Source of the DNA: an uncultured Fimbriimonadales bacterium
Lineage (GTDB): Bacteria > Armatimonadota > Fimbriimonadia > Fimbriimonadales > GBS-DC
Direction of reading: 5' to 3'
DNA: 64,000 nucleotides
Assembly (NCBI GenBank): GCA_937992175.1
Contig: CALKLF010000012.1
Coordinates: forward strand, 30,622-94,621
Of this stretch, positions 42,209 through 52,075 are shown piece after piece. Made by a program: the position numbers and the translations under genes. The notes under the pieces are model-generated. The model saw only the letters and a program-made list of their open reading frames with translations. It was not told the DNA's origin and did not search any database. Within the stretch, counting starts at the first letter, position 1, and each line of letters opens with the position of its first letter.

Positions 42209-42290
42209 ATGGAAGTGCGTAACAGCTCTGCCGAGATTGCTGAGCGTTTGGGAGTTGGCGTGAACACGGTGTATATTTACTCCAGAGACG
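42209..42290 (+). pseudogene. Remnant of a sigma region-4-type HTH
   Basis: The frame reads SSAEIAERLGVGVNTVYIYS, which closely copies TPAEIAEHLGVSVNTVYAYQ of the sigma-like gene at 39776. No sigma region 2 precedes it and the frame drifts into unrelated residues after IYSRDGN. It looks like the leftover of a second copy, probably from duplication of the block. The rest of the gap up to 42399 has no gene. Confidence 0.5.
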
Positions 42291-42399
42291 GCAACGCAGC
42301 AATCTTTGTGGGAGAGTGCGAGTACCTTCCCAGTGCGCTACCCCACCGAGAGGCTCCCAATGCAAAGCGTCCTGATGACAATATGAGCAAGGATATGGT

Positions 42400-43218
42400 T
42401 CACCGTCCGCGTTTGACCAGCGCGACGCTGAGCTGCTCGAAATCGACGGCGGGGCGCACCCACGCCTTTTTCACGGAGTATTGCCGGTCGAGCCAGACGC
42501 GCTCCACGACGCCTACAGGCAGGTTCTGGGGATACTTGCCGCCCAGCCCTGCGGTGACAACCCTGTCGCCGGGCTGGAGGGGGGCTTCGGGCGGGATGAA
42601 GTTGAGCAGGAGCAGGCTCTCGCCGCGCCCTTCGCACACGCCCGTGCTGGCTTTCTGCGCGTTTAGCACCTTCACGCTGACCGCCATGCGCGGCGCAACG
42701 AGCATACGCACAACCGCCGCGTTCGGGTCGGCATGTTCCACAACGCCAATCAGTCCTTCACCAGCCACCACAGGCGCACCCGCCAGCACCCCATCCCGCG
42801 CACCGCGATCGATAATCAGCGTCTGCTGCCCCGGTTGCGGATAACTCGCTATCACCCGACAACCGATCCATTCGTGGGGCAGGTGCGGGCGCAGGCTGAG
42901 CAGCTGGCGCAACGACTCGTTCTCGGTCTCCACGAGGCGCAAGCGTTCCAACTCCTGCTTCAGGTAGGCGTTCTCGATCGCTAACTGGTCGTGCTCGCGC
43001 AACACTGCGCGAGCGTGCGTCAGCGTCGTGAAAAACTGTTCTGTCGTCGCAGTCGCCGCGTACACGCCACGCTGCATGGAGAGGATTATCCCCCGAATCA
43101 AGGCGGTGATGGGGTTCACCTCGCCGTAATGCACACGCTGATTATGATAGACGCCCAGCGCTAGCCCCAGCGCCGCCAGAATCAGCCATGTCCAGCGACG
43201 GCGTTTCATGGGCGTCAC
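42400..43218 (-). CDS. mreC: Rod shape-determining protein MreC
   Basis: 272 residues. One N-terminal membrane helix ([20 protein letters not shown]) is followed by a coiled coil (~70-115: [20 protein letters not shown]) and then the periplasmic beta-barrel domains with [32 protein letters not shown] and [20 protein letters not shown]. It bridges MreB to wall synthases. GTG 43218 overlaps the mreB stop by four bases (GTGA); ATG 43209 is an alternative. mreD does not follow; it lies beyond the 38.9-42.3 kb block. Confidence 0.92.
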   Translation of the reverse strand: MTPMKRRRWTWLILAALGLALGVYHNQRVHYGEVNPITALIRGIILSMQRGVYAATATTEQFFTTLTHARAVLREHDQLAIENAYLKQELERLRLVETENESLRQLLSLRPHLPHEWIGCRVIASYPQPGQQTLIIDRGARDGVLAGAPVVAGEGLIGVVEHADPNAAVVRMLVAPRMAVSVKVLNAQKASTGVCEGRGESLLLLNFIPPEAPLQPGDRVVTAGLGGKYPQNLPVGVVERVWLDRQYSVKKAWVRPAVDFEQLSVALVKRGR

Positions 43219-44270
43219 CTCTTGCGCGGCGACTGCGCCGTCTGCAGCACCTTGCGCAGCATCGGGTTGCTGTCCAGTTCCTCCAGCACCTTGCCTGTGC
43301 CCAGCACTACCGCCGAGGTCGGGTCGCTGGCGACATAGACGGGCATCTGCGTTTCGTGCTGGAGCAGTTTATCCAGCCCGCGCAGCAACCCGCCGCCGCC
43401 GCACAGCACGATGCCATAGTTCATGATGTCCGCCGCGAGTTCGGGCGGCGTAATCTCCAGCGTCTGCTTCACGGCTTCCACAATCGCGTTCACTGGCTCC
43501 GAGATAGCCTGACGAATCTCTTCGGAGGTAATCCGCACGCTGCGGGGCAATCCGCTAATCAGGTCGCGCCCCTTGACCTCCAGCTCCAGCTCCTCTTCCA
43601 GCGGGAACGCCGAGCCGATTTCGATCTTCACCTGCTCGGCGGTACGCTCACCAATGAACAGGTTGTAGGTACGGCGCACATAGTTGGCGATGGCTTCATC
43701 GATTTCGTCGCCGGCGATGCGTATCGAGCGGCTGGCGACGATGCCCGCCAGCGAGATGACCGCCACTTCCGTCGTGCCGCCGCCGATGTCCACGACCATC
43801 GACCCCGTCGGCTCCACGACGGGCAGCCCGACGCCAATCGCCGCCGCCATCGGCTCTTCGATCACATAGGCTTCGCGTGCGCCCGCGCGCATCGCCGCCT
43901 GCAGCACGGCGCGCCGCTCCACCTCCGTCACCCCGCTGGGGATGCCCACCACCATGCGCGGCGGGATCCAGCGATGGCGCGAGACCTTGCTGGCGTAGTA
44001 TTGCAGCATCTTCTCGGTCTGCTCGAAGTCGGCAATCACGCCGTCCTTGAGCGGGCGCACGGCGATAATATTGGCGGGCGTGCGCCCCAGCATCCGCTTC
44101 GCCTCCTCACCTACCGCCAGCACCTTGCGCGTGTCCTGGTCGATTGCGATCACCGACGGCTCGCGCAACATAATCCCCTTGCCGCGCACATGTACCAGGG
44201 TCGTCGCCGTGCCGAGATCAATTCCCAGATCGCGCCCAAACCTTCCGAACAGTTTTGAAACGAAAAACAC
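43215..44270 (-). CDS. mreB: Rod shape-determining actin homologue MreB
   Basis: 351 residues. Actin-fold motifs are intact: phosphate-1 [15 protein letters not shown], connect-1 and phosphate-2 [20 protein letters not shown], and adenosine [16 protein letters not shown]. The N-terminal [16 protein letters not shown] may act as an amphipathic membrane-binding helix. GTG 44270 is the track start with GGAGG about 12 bases upstream. It forms filaments that guide lateral wall synthesis and is followed directly by mreC; the giant CPBP protein gene lies 44 bases upstream on the same strand. Confidence 0.96.
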   Translation of the reverse strand: MFFVSKLFGRFGRDLGIDLGTATTLVHVRGKGIMLREPSVIAIDQDTRKVLAVGEEAKRMLGRTPANIIAVRPLKDGVIADFEQTEKMLQYYASKVSRHRWIPPRMVVGIPSGVTEVERRAVLQAAMRAGAREAYVIEEPMAAAIGVGLPVVEPTGSMVVDIGGGTTEVAVISLAGIVASRSIRIAGDEIDEAIANYVRRTYNLFIGERTAEQVKIEIGSAFPLEEELELEVKGRDLISGLPRSVRITSEEIRQAISEPVNAIVEAVKQTLEITPPELAADIMNYGIVLCGGGGLLRGLDKLLQHETQMPVYVASDPTSAVVLGTGKVLEELDSNPMLRKVLQTAQSPRKR

Positions 44271-44314
44271 GCCCCGTTCGCCTCCGGGGTTAAGTGTACC
44301 CGTTGGGGGCGCGA

Positions 44315-47300
44315 TTAACTGCGCTCCGTTTCGGCGTGCGGTTCTTCCATCTGCACAACGGCGTAGCCCTCGGCTGGGGCAGGCTCAGGAGCAGTGACGA
44401 CCGCCTCACGCGCCCCCATGCGTTTGGCGATAAGCAGCACCGTAAAGCTGAGCGCGATGTAGACCCCAACGAGAATCGCGCCGTTCATGCGCAGGGCAGC
44501 GTCAGGAACACTCCAGTAGAGCGCAGCGTCCGCAAGGAGCAAGCCCCCGAACAGCGTCCAGCCCCACATTATCAGGTTGCCCTGCAGCAAGCGTCCCAGC
44601 CCGAAGCAGAGTGGCACGCCAATCAGCCAGACCAGCGCGTAGGTCTGCAGGTGCTCACGCAGGTTCAGCCACGACTCCGCGCCAATTGCTGCAGCGGGCG
44701 CGAACAACAACGCGAGCAGCCCCAGTCGCCAGAGCGAGCGCACATAGCGTCGGTAAGTTCCCACCGCCGCGAGTGCCAGTGCGCCGATAATCAGCGTCGC
44801 CACTCCTGCGATGCTCAGCGACTGCAGCCAGGGCAGGGCGCTCTCCGCAGGCGGCAGGCGGTCGCTGTACCAGAACTCCAGCAGTCCCAGCGCAAGGCAA
44901 AGCAGCGTCGCCACGCGCCATCCCTCGCGCGCGGCGGCAGGATGCGCCAGAGGCGAGTCGGGCGGCGCTTCACGCCAGCGCGACGGCGCAAGCCACACAC
45001 TCAGCGGAACCAGATGTCCCAGCCGCGTGCGCCAGTAGTTCGGCTCCAGCCCCATATACAGCAGCGCGACCAGTGCGCCGCCTACCAAGATTGCCGTCCC
45101 TGCGCCGACCAGCGCCAGCATCTGCTGCAGTCGGGGCGGGTCGGCAGGGTCGTAGCCGCTCCAGAGCAGTCGCTCGCCCTGACTGAGCGACAGCGCACTC
45201 AAGCAAACGACGCCTGCCAGCAGCGCGCGCCATGCCAGCGCCCTCGAGACCGACGCTGCGTTGCCCTCGCGCCACTCCCAAAACAGCAGATACCCCAGCG
45301 CCCCCAGCGCCAGCAGCGCAACCCAGCCGAGCGCGAACACGCCCCACGCCTGAAACCGCCGCCGCTCGAAAAACCATCGCTCAGGCAGCTCCCACCACTC
45401 CTGCACATCCTGCGCCAGCGCGCCCTGCACCTGCACAGTGAGCCGACGCTTCGCCTCGCCCACGCGCTGCGTTCGATGTTCATAAGTGAAGGCGTAATCG
45501 TACCGACTCGGACGCTCCGTGCGGTTGGTCTCGATCAGTCGCCATGCGGCGAGGTCATAGCCCTGAGTCTGCGTCAGGTAGCGTTCAGCGCGCTGGCGCG
45601 CCTTCGCCTCGCTAAGCATCAGGCGCGCTTTGCCCCGCTCCTCGGGCAGGTCGCCTACCGCCTCTTCGGGCAACACACGCGCGTGATCAAGTACCGCGCC
45701 AGCCACATCCACATACACGAACCACTGCGTGCGCTCCTGCGGACGGAAGAACCAGACCTGCCAGTAGTCGCCGCGGGGCAGCTCTTTGGCGATTTGCTCG
45801 TAGGCTTCCTTTTGCCCGATGGACTCGGCGTAGGCTTCTGCGTCAGGGTCGCCCTCGTCTTCTATCATGAACGCCAGTGTGCGGTAGCCTGCAATCGGCG
45901 CGCCGAGCCGTTGCAGGTAGTCGCGGGCAATCTGTATCGCCTCAGTGCGGTTGGTTTGTAGCGCTTGACGGCGTTCCCGCGACGCGGCATCCGCGTGGTA
46001 GGCGTTCCAGCCCCAGATTCCCAGCAAGGACGCCGCCAGCAACGCCCAGTGCCGCGCCGTGAGCGGACGATAGGGCGCAAAGCGCGGCTCGGCGGGCGCA
46101 GGGGGCGGCGGAATGTCCATCGCGGGCGTGTCCACCTCCTCCAGCGAGCGCAGTCGTCTCCGCCGTAGGACAGTCGCGAGCGCAGGCGTCAGAAACAGTA
46201 GCGCGCCGAGCGCCGTGAGGAGCGCGGAGACGCGCAGGTAGGGCGCGTCCATGTTCAGATAGGTCGTTGCGGTAAGCAGCGCATTATAGGTATAATGCGC
46301 CGCCATCGGGGCAAGCAAGCCGTAGCGCGCCGCCAGCCAGCAAAAGCCCAGCCCCACGGGCAGCAGCTCCAGCCCGCGCAGGTACGCTGGCTCCGTCGGG
46401 TAGCCCACATGCAAAAACGCCCACACCAGACTGCTCAGGAACGCTGCCAGCCAGAACCGTTTCAGGATGCGCCAGAGCAGCCACAGTGCAATCCCGCGAA
46501 ACATCAGCTCCTCCTGCACAGCGGGCAACAGTCCAGCAAGCAGCGGCTCGACAAAAGGCAACGGCGTCGCCACACCGTTCGTGTATGGCACATTCAACGG
46601 CGTCCACGCGCCGAGTCGGAAGCTGAGCTGATACACCGCACACACATACGCCATGTGCAGCCCTGCAAAGCCGACGCCGACCAGCAAGGCACGCACGGCA
46701 GCCTCCGTCGTCCAGAAGCGCGCCATGGTCAGCTTCGCCAGCGGCATATCTCCCAGCGGGCGCTCGCGTCCCAGCCACTCCGCCGTGAGCGCAAAAATGA
46801 ACCACAACAGCCCTGTGTGAAAGAGCGTTCCCAGCAACAGGGTTAGCAGTCGTCCGCCCAGAAAGGTCGGCTCGGGGCGCGCGGGGTCGTAGTCCAGCCA
46901 CCACAGGGGCGCAAAGTTCAACGCTGCAAGCAACGACACCCCGACTAACACCAGCGCCAGTCGCAGGGCGAACCGCCAGCCCAGTGGCTGACGCCGTATC
47001 AGCATCCAGACCGCCACACCGATAGCCGCAATTTGTAAACCCATATACGCGACGCCGAACCCCGTGTTGAGCGCAGTGCGCTGGCTCTCTCGCTGACGCT
47101 GCTCGAACGCCCACTTTTCGGGCGTGTGAAGCCTGTTCAGGGAGTAGTAAAGCACGCGGTCGCCCGCGACATTGACGCGCAGGCGCACGGTCGCAGGCGT
47201 GGGCGAGTCGGCAGGGTATTTGCGCGTTCGATGCTCGTAGACAAAGGCGTAGTCGCGTCGGTTCGGGCGCTGCTGCTCGTAGGCGTTCACGAGCCGCCAT

Positions 47301-47785
47301 TCGCGCAGGTTCACTCTTAGCGTCTTGTGCAAAAAGGCTTCGGCAATCGCACGCGCTTTTTCGGATGGCAACGACGCGCCCTGCGCCTCTTCGGGCAGAG
47401 TGTAGCCCGCCACGACGACATCGCCCGACGGCGCAACCTGCGCCCAGTAGATGGCGCGCTCCCCCTCGCGCGCCCAGCGACAGTGGAAGTACCAGACGCT
47501 AACCTCGTTGCGCATCACGGCGTTCGCCCGCTCCAGTCCCAGCGTCTTTTCCAGATACCGCTTGGCGTCGTCGTGCCAGTGGAACGCAACGGCACCGCGC
47601 CATCCTGTCAGGTCTAAGTCAGGCTGCAAGGCGCGCAGGCTCTGCAATGCTCGCTGCTGCGCCTCGCGCGGCGTGATGCGCAGGTCGATGCTCGCCTCTG
47701 GGAACACCCGTGGGTACGCCTGCCAGAAGTACCATGCGCCGACCAACCCTGCGAGGAGCCACCCCACAACCGCCGTGTGTCGCAT
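44315..47785 (-). CDS. Giant CPBP intramembrane metalloprotease-like protein with internal duplication
   Basis: 1156 residues. An N-terminal helix and extracytoplasmic domain (~30-220) precede a membrane block with the CPBP/ABI motifs: [20 protein letters not shown] (EExxxR), [13 protein letters not shown] (FxxxH) and [15 protein letters not shown] (HxxxN). A second extracytoplasmic domain (~600-790) and second membrane block follow. The halves are related: [20 protein letters not shown] with YEHRTRKY matches [20 protein letters not shown] with YEHRTQRV, and [10 protein letters not shown] matches [11 protein letters not shown]. The second half lacks the protease motifs. It sits between a small membrane gene and mreB. 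Substrate unknown. Confidence 0.82.
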   Translation of the reverse strand: MRHTAVVGWLLAGLVGAWYFWQAYPRVFPEASIDLRITPREAQQRALQSLRALQPDLDLTGWRGAVAFHWHDDAKRYLEKTLGLERANAVMRNEVSVWYFHCRWAREGERAIYWAQVAPSGDVVVAGYTLPEEAQGASLPSEKARAIAEAFLHKTLRVNLREWRLVNAYEQQRPNRRDYAFVYEHRTRKYPADSPTPATVRLRVNVAGDRVLYYSLNRLHTPEKWAFEQRQRESQRTALNTGFGVAYMGLQIAAIGVAVWMLIRRQPLGWRFALRLALVLVGVSLLAALNFAPLWWLDYDPARPEPTFLGGRLLTLLLGTLFHTGLLWFIFALTAEWLGRERPLGDMPLAKLTMARFWTTEAAVRALLVGVGFAGLHMAYVCAVYQLSFRLGAWTPLNVPYTNGVATPLPFVEPLLAGLLPAVQEELMFRGIALWLLWRILKRFWLAAFLSSLVWAFLHVGYPTEPAYLRGLELLPVGLGFCWLAARYGLLAPMAAHYTYNALLTATTYLNMDAPYLRVSALLTALGALLFLTPALATVLRRRRLRSLEEVDTPAMDIPPPPAPAEPRFAPYRPLTARHWALLAASLLGIWGWNAYHADAASRERRQALQTNRTEAIQIARDYLQRLGAPIAGYRTLAFMIEDEGDPDAEAYAESIGQKEAYEQIAKELPRGDYWQVWFFRPQERTQWFVYVDVAGAVLDHARVLPEEAVGDLPEERGKARLMLSEAKARQRAERYLTQTQGYDLAAWRLIETNRTERPSRYDYAFTYEHRTQRVGEAKRRLTVQVQGALAQDVQEWWELPERWFFERRRFQAWGVFALGWVALLALGALGYLLFWEWREGNAASVSRALAWRALLAGVVCLSALSLSQGERLLWSGYDPADPPRLQQMLALVGAGTAILVGGALVALLYMGLEPNYWRTRLGHLVPLSVWLAPSRWREAPPDSPLAHPAAAREGWRVATLLCLALGLLEFWYSDRLPPAESALPWLQSLSIAGVATLIIGALALAAVGTYRRYVRSLWRLGLLALLFAPAAAIGAESWLNLREHLQTYALVWLIGVPLCFGLGRLLQGNLIMWGWTLFGGLLLADAALYWSVPDAALRMNGAILVGVYIALSFTVLLIAKRMGAREAVVTAPEPAPAEGYAVVQMEEPHAETERS

Positions 47786-47824
47786 AGCGACCTTAAAGTA
47801 TGCGCAGCACTTGCTGAATCCTGC

Positions 47825-48253
47825 CTATCCGCGAAACAATCTTGTTGCCCCCAAGAAGCCGAACACCAGCAACCCCAGAATCGCCGCCATCACGACCCAG
47901 CCCAGCAGGCGCGCCCAGCGCGACGACGCCCGACGCTCCAGCGCAATCGCCTCGTCCCGCCGGCGCGTGTCCCTGCCGAACAGAAACACGAAGTAGTAGC
48001 GCGTCCACAAAAAAGGAATCACCCCCCGCACATCCAGCAGGTGCCGCCGATGATAGCTGTAAAGCGACTCCTTGAGCAACTGATACTGTTCAGGCGAGAG
48101 CGATTCGAGCAACGCGGGAGGCAGGGCGCGCAGCAGGTGCAGAATATACACATCGCGCGGCTGCTCGGCAGGTTCGTCGCCTTCGAACGCCTCCTGAATA
48201 ATCCACAGCGGCGGCTTCTCGTTCGGCTCAGGCTGATGCGCAGGATACGCCAT
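47825..48253 (-). CDS. C-terminally anchored protein, function unknown
   Basis: 142 residues from ATG 48253 (MAYPAHQPEPNEKPPLWIIQ). The N-terminal ~95 residues are soluble, helical and charged (LSPEQYQLLKESLYSYHRRH); one hydrophobic helix ends the protein (LLGWVVMAAILGLLVFGFLG). A GATAAT box lies 7 bases before this ATG, so the mRNA is probably leaderless; the track start at 48271 would lie upstream of the transcript. It leads into the CPBP gene after 39 bases and may regulate or anchor it. No family is recognised. Confidence 0.65.
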   Translation of the reverse strand: MAYPAHQPEPNEKPPLWIIQEAFEGDEPAEQPRDVYILHLLRALPPALLESLSPEQYQLLKESLYSYHRRHLLDVRGVIPFLWTRYYFVFLFGRDTRRRDEAIALERRASSRWARLLGWVVMAAILGLLVFGFLGATRLFRG

Positions 48254-48260
48254 ACGCTCA

Positions 48261-48266
48261 ATTATC
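48261..48266 (-). promoter_or_regulatory. -10 box of a leaderless promoter, divergent from accB
   Basis: Minus-strand GATAAT, 7 bases before ATG 48253. Its expected -35 region overlaps the accB -10 box, so the two promoters share the same ~45 bases. Confidence 0.4.
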
Positions 48267-48284
48267 GGCAATTGTGTGTTCAGG

Positions 48285-48290
48285 TATAAT
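48285..48290 (+). promoter_or_regulatory. -10 box of a leaderless promoter for accB
   Basis: TATAAT in CAGGTATAATCCCC, 7 bases before GTG 48298, no ribosome site. It decides the GTG start over the track start at 48274. Confidence 0.55.
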
Positions 48291-48297
48291 CCCCGCC

Positions 48298-48720
48298 GTG
48301 CCGTTGCCGATTGAAACGGTGGAGCGCTGTCTGCAGTTGATGACGCGCTATCAGCTGCAGGAGCTGGAGATTGCGACGGAGGGTGTGCGCATCCATATCG
48401 AGATTGCGGAGACGCCCGCCCCGCCTGCCGTCGCTGCCGTGCAGCCGCCTGAACCGGCTCCCGCCGACACGTCGAACTGGATCCCCATCGAATCGCCGAT
48501 GACAGGCATGTTCTATCGCGGTCCCTCGCCCAGCGAGCCGCCCTATGTAGAGGAAGGCGACCTTGTATACGAGGGGCAGACCATCGGCTTGGTGGAGGCG
48601 ATGAAGGTTTTCAACGAGATACCCGCGCCGACGACGGGCATGGTACGGCGCATCGTGGCGCAGAACGCGACCCTGGTGCAACAGGGCGAAGTACTGATGC
48701 TGCTGGAGCCGCCTGAATGA
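48298..48720 (+). CDS. accB: Biotin carboxyl carrier protein of acetyl-CoA carboxylase
   Basis: 140 residues. The N-terminal helical region (ETVERCLQLMTRYQLQELEI) and a Pro/Ala linker (~40-60) precede the biotinyl domain: ESPMTGMFYRGPSPSEPPYV with the thumb typical of AccB, then LVEAMKVFNEI, in which K103 is the biotinylated Lys. It carries CO2 between biotin carboxylase and carboxyltransferase in fatty acid synthesis. No accC follows; instead its stop overlaps the start of homoserine dehydrogenase (ATGA), an unusual pairing. Confidence 0.92.
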   Translation: MPLPIETVERCLQLMTRYQLQELEIATEGVRIHIEIAETPAPPAVAAVQPPEPAPADTSNWIPIESPMTGMFYRGPSPSEPPYVEEGDLVYEGQTIGLVEAMKVFNEIPAPTTGMVRRIVAQNATLVQQGEVLMLLEPPE

Positions 48721-49997
48721 GGAAGGTTGTACGCTTATCGATTCTCGGCGCGGGCACGGTTGGTGGGGGCGTGCTGACCCTGCTGCGCGAGAACGCCGAC
48801 TTGCTGGAAGCGCAAACGGGCAAACGATTCGAAGTGCGCCATGTGCTGGTGCGCGACCTGAGCAAGCCTCGCGCCGTCGCCATTCCCCCCAAACTGCTGA
48901 CCACTGACCCGCAACGCGCCCTCTGCGACCCCAAGGTCGATGTCGTGCTGGAGCTAATGGGCGGGCTGGAGCCGGCGCGTTCGCTCATTCGCGACGCTCT
49001 GCAAGCGGGCAAGCATGTGATTACCGCGAACAAGCTCGTGATGGCGGTTTCGGGCGACGAGCTGATTCGTCTGGCGCAGCAGCGGGGCGTGCGGTTGCTG
49101 TACGAGGCGAGCGTGGCGGGCAGTCTCCCGATACTGAACGCGCTGCAAGGCTCGCTTGCGGGCAACCGCATCAGTCGCGTGGTGGGCATCGTGAACAGCA
49201 CGACGAACTTCGTCCTGCGCGAGATGGAGCGCGCCGTCGACGCAGGCGAACCCGCCGAGACCGCCTACGACGCCGCGCTGCGCAAGGCGCAGGAACTCGG
49301 CTACGCCGAAGCCGATCCCAGCAGCGATGTGGAGGGCTACGACGCACAATACAAAACTGCCATTCTGGCGCGGCTGGCGTTTCTGCAGTATGTGCCGCTG
49401 GAGAGCATCTATCGCGAGGGGATTACGCATCTCAGCGGGCGCGACTTGCTGTGGGCGAAACGACTGAACATGGGGCTGAAACTGCTGAGCATTTCCGAAC
49501 GACTGCCCGACGGCAGGCTGTGCGCTCGCGTACATCCGACGCTGATTCCGCGCGATTGCCCACTCTATGTGGTGCGCGGGGCGTTTAGCGGCGTGTGGCT
49601 GCAGGGCAACGGCTTTCAGGAGATGTCGTTTCATGGCTTTGGAGCGGGGGCGCGCGGCACCGCCAGCGCGGTCGTTGGCGACCTGATTGAAATCGCCCGC
49701 CATCCCAGGTCGTTGCGCATCGAAGACCCCTCGCTGCGCCCTGGCGAGACCGCGCCGATGGAAACCCTCACGATGCGCTACTTTGTGCGTCTCGTCACGC
49801 CCGACGAGAACGCCCTGCGCGCCCTACGCGAGCCGTTGCAGTTGCTCGGCGCGGAGTTCCAACCTTCGGAAACGCTGGACAACGGCGTGGAACAGGTCGT
49901 CCTCATGCCCCCCCTGAACGAAGGCGAGTTTCGGGCGCGTCTAACGGCGTTGCGAGAACAGACAGGCGTTGCCATGCAGGTCATTCGCCTGCTCTGA
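48717..49997 (+). CDS. hom: Homoserine dehydrogenase
   Basis: 426 residues. The NAD(P)-binding start is LSILGAGTVGGGVLTLLREN; KHVITANKLVMAVSGDEL and YEASVAGSLPILNALQGSLA carry the catalytic region with GIVNSTTNFVLREME; YAEADPSSDVEGYDAQYK includes the catalytic Asp/Lys. A C-terminal ACT domain (TMRYFVRLVTPDENALRALR) suggests threonine feedback. It makes homoserine for Thr and Met. The start overlaps accB by four bases. A cystathionine gamma-synthase-type gene for the Met branch is 2.4 kb downstream on the other strand. Confidence 0.95.
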   Translation: MRKVVRLSILGAGTVGGGVLTLLRENADLLEAQTGKRFEVRHVLVRDLSKPRAVAIPPKLLTTDPQRALCDPKVDVVLELMGGLEPARSLIRDALQAGKHVITANKLVMAVSGDELIRLAQQRGVRLLYEASVAGSLPILNALQGSLAGNRISRVVGIVNSTTNFVLREMERAVDAGEPAETAYDAALRKAQELGYAEADPSSDVEGYDAQYKTAILARLAFLQYVPLESIYREGITHLSGRDLLWAKRLNMGLKLLSISERLPDGRLCARVHPTLIPRDCPLYVVRGAFSGVWLQGNGFQEMSFHGFGAGARGTASAVVGDLIEIARHPRSLRIEDPSLRPGETAPMETLTMRYFVRLVTPDENALRALREPLQLLGAEFQPSETLDNGVEQVVLMPPLNEGEFRARLTALREQTGVAMQVIRLL

Positions 49998-50031
49998 ACA
50001 GAAGTGGTATACTTCCTGCAGGGGGTAATGA

Positions 50032-50343
50032 ATGCGAGCGGATGACTGGATGGCGTTGCAGTATATGCTGGATACAGGCGTCAATCCCGACGCGGTGTGT
50101 CCGTTTGAGCATTTCCTCTACTTTGACGACGAGCGTCTTGCGGGTTTTGCTGCGCTGGCGCTGCAAGACGCGGGTTATCAGACCGAGGCGGGTGCCTCCT
50201 CCCGAGGCGACTGGGTCGTGGTCGTGTACGCCTATCATCGTCCCGACGCGGCGGAGCTGGAGCGGCGCATCGAGTTTCTGGAGAGCGTGGCGGCGGCGTT
50301 CGGCGGAGAGTACGACGGCTGGGGCGTGCCCGTGAAGCGATAA
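50032..50343 (+). CDS. RraB-like (regulator of ribonuclease E) family protein
   Basis: 103 residues. The shape and the C-terminal motif AAAFGGEYDGWGVPV match the RraB/DUF695-like fold, with DWVVVVYAYHRPDAAELERR as central strand and helix. RraB inhibits RNase E in E. coli; whether this relative does so here is unknown, and no RNase E gene is in the window. It has its own TATACT promoter (50008) and an AGGGGG ribosome site, so it is separate from hom. Confidence 0.75.
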   Translation: MRADDWMALQYMLDTGVNPDAVCPFEHFLYFDDERLAGFAALALQDAGYQTEAGASSRGDWVVVVYAYHRPDAAELERRIEFLESVAAAFGGEYDGWGVPVKR

Positions 50344-50355
50344 GCCCACCTTCGG

Positions 50356-50361
50356 TATAAT
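50356..50361 (+). promoter_or_regulatory. -10 box of a leaderless promoter for argS
   Basis: TATAAT in TTCGGTATAATTGG, 9 bases before ATG 50371, no ribosome site. Confidence 0.5.
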
Positions 50362-50370
50362 TGGCGTTCC

Positions 50371-52065
50371 ATGATACGCCAGCAGTTAGCCGAGTGGGTC
50401 GGGCAGGCGGCGCGCGCCGCGCGGGAGGCAGGCGCGCTGGAGTTTGAGACGCTGCCGGAGTTCGATATCGAGACGCCGCGCAATCCGCAGTTTGGCGACT
50501 TCGCCGCGAACCTCGCGATGCTGCTCGCACGGCAGGCGCGGCGCAACCCGCGCGAGGTCGCCGAAGCGATTTGCCAACATCTGCCTGCGGAATCGAACGC
50601 CTGGGTGGAGCGCGTGGAAGTCGCGGGCGCAGGGTTCCTGAACTTCTACCTCAAACCGAACTGGGCAGGCGAGGTCGTGCGCCACATTCTGGAGCAGGGC
50701 GCACGCTACGGCAGCCTCACGCTGGGCGCGGGCAAGCGCGTACTGATCGAGTTCGTGAGCGCGAACCCCACGGGACCGCTCACGCTCGGACACGGGCGCA
50801 ACGCCGCCGTCGGCGACACGCTCGCCCGACTCTACGAGGCCGCAGGCTACACCGTCGAACGCGAGTTCTACATCAACGACGGCGAGAACTCCACGCAGAT
50901 TCGGAACTTTGCGCTCTCAGTACTGACCCGCTATCGGCAGCTGCTGGGCGAACCCGCCGAAATGCCCGAAGACGGCTATCACGGCGAGTATGTGAAGGAG
51001 ATTGCGCAGAGTATTCGCGAGCAGCACGGCGACGACTTTGCGCAGGGCGACCCCGAAACCGTGCTGAAACGCTTCGAGCAAATCGCCAAACAGCAGATGC
51101 TGCAGGAACAGGCGCGCGACCTGGAAGATTTCGGGGTGCGGTTCGACCGCTGGCTCTCCGAGCAGAGCCTGTACGACGCGAGCAAGGTACAAAAGACCCT
51201 GAACGCCTTGCGCGAGCGCGGCTACGCCTACGAACACGAGGGCGCGCTGTGGCTGAAATCGATCGCTTTCGGCGACGAGAAAGACCGCGTGCTGGTACGC
51301 GCGAACGGGATGCCGACCTACTTAGCCGCCGATGTCGCCTACCACCGCGACAAGTACGAACGCGGCTACGACCTAATAATTGACCTCTGGGGCGCCGACC
51401 ATCACGGCTATGTGGCGCGGATGAAGGCGGCGATGGCAGCGCTCGGCTATGACCCGAACCGCCTGCACATCCTGATTTATCAGCTGGTGAACCTGTTTCG
51501 CGGGGCGGAGCCAGTGCGCATGTCCAAACGCGCAGGCGAGTTCATCACACTGCGCGAGGTAATGGACGAAATCGGCGTGGACGCGCTGCGCTTTTTCTAC
51601 CTGCTGCGCTCGCACGACAGTACGCTGGACATCGATATCGAACTCGCAAAGGAGCAGTCGGAGAAGAACCCCGTGTTCTATGTGCAGTATGCGCACGCGC
51701 GGATCTGCAGCATCGAGCGCACGGCGGCGGAGCGCGGCGTGGCGATGCCTGACCCTGCTGCGACCGACCTGAGCGTGCTGACCCACGAGGCGGAAATCGC
51801 GCTGGTGAAAAAGCTCGCCGACCTGCCCGACGAGATTGCGCTGGCGGTGCAACACGATGCGCCGCATCGCCTCACTGCCTATGCGCTGGATGTGGCGCGG
51901 GCGTTTCACGGCTTTTATACCGAGTGTCGCGTGCTGGGCGCGGAGCCTGCGTTGCAAGCGGCGCGCCTGCTGCTCACTCAGGCGACGCGCCTCACCCTCG
52001 CCCGCGCGTTGAGTTTGCTGGGCGTCAGCGCGCCCCAACGGATGGAGCGGGAAGAGACAGTCTGA
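50371..52065 (+). CDS. argS: Arginyl-tRNA synthetase
   Basis: 564 residues, class I. The N-terminal Add-1 domain includes TPRNPQFGDFAANLAMLLAR. The HIGH-type motif is ANPTGPLTLGHGRNAAVGDT (near 127-146), the KMSKS-type loop is VRMSKRAGEFITLREVMDEI (near 382), and the C-terminal DALR anticodon-binding domain includes TAYALDVARAFHGFYTECRV. It charges tRNA-Arg; a tRNA-Arg(TCT) gene lies 4 kb downstream. The mRNA is probably leaderless, from the -10 box 9 bases before ATG. Confidence 0.96.
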   Translation: MIRQQLAEWVGQAARAAREAGALEFETLPEFDIETPRNPQFGDFAANLAMLLARQARRNPREVAEAICQHLPAESNAWVERVEVAGAGFLNFYLKPNWAGEVVRHILEQGARYGSLTLGAGKRVLIEFVSANPTGPLTLGHGRNAAVGDTLARLYEAAGYTVEREFYINDGENSTQIRNFALSVLTRYRQLLGEPAEMPEDGYHGEYVKEIAQSIREQHGDDFAQGDPETVLKRFEQIAKQQMLQEQARDLEDFGVRFDRWLSEQSLYDASKVQKTLNALRERGYAYEHEGALWLKSIAFGDEKDRVLVRANGMPTYLAADVAYHRDKYERGYDLIIDLWGADHHGYVARMKAAMAALGYDPNRLHILIYQLVNLFRGAEPVRMSKRAGEFITLREVMDEIGVDALRFFYLLRSHDSTLDIDIELAKEQSEKNPVFYVQYAHARICSIERTAAERGVAMPDPAATDLSVLTHEAEIALVKKLADLPDEIALAVQHDAPHRLTAYALDVARAFHGFYTECRVLGAEPALQAARLLLTQATRLTLARALSLLGVSAPQRMEREETV

Positions 52066-52075
52066 AGGGCTTATA

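Noticed and set aside
44294-45961. 555-residue plus-strand ORF
   Set aside because: Antisense to the CPBP gene; Arg/Gln/Pro-rich shadow sequence with no domain.
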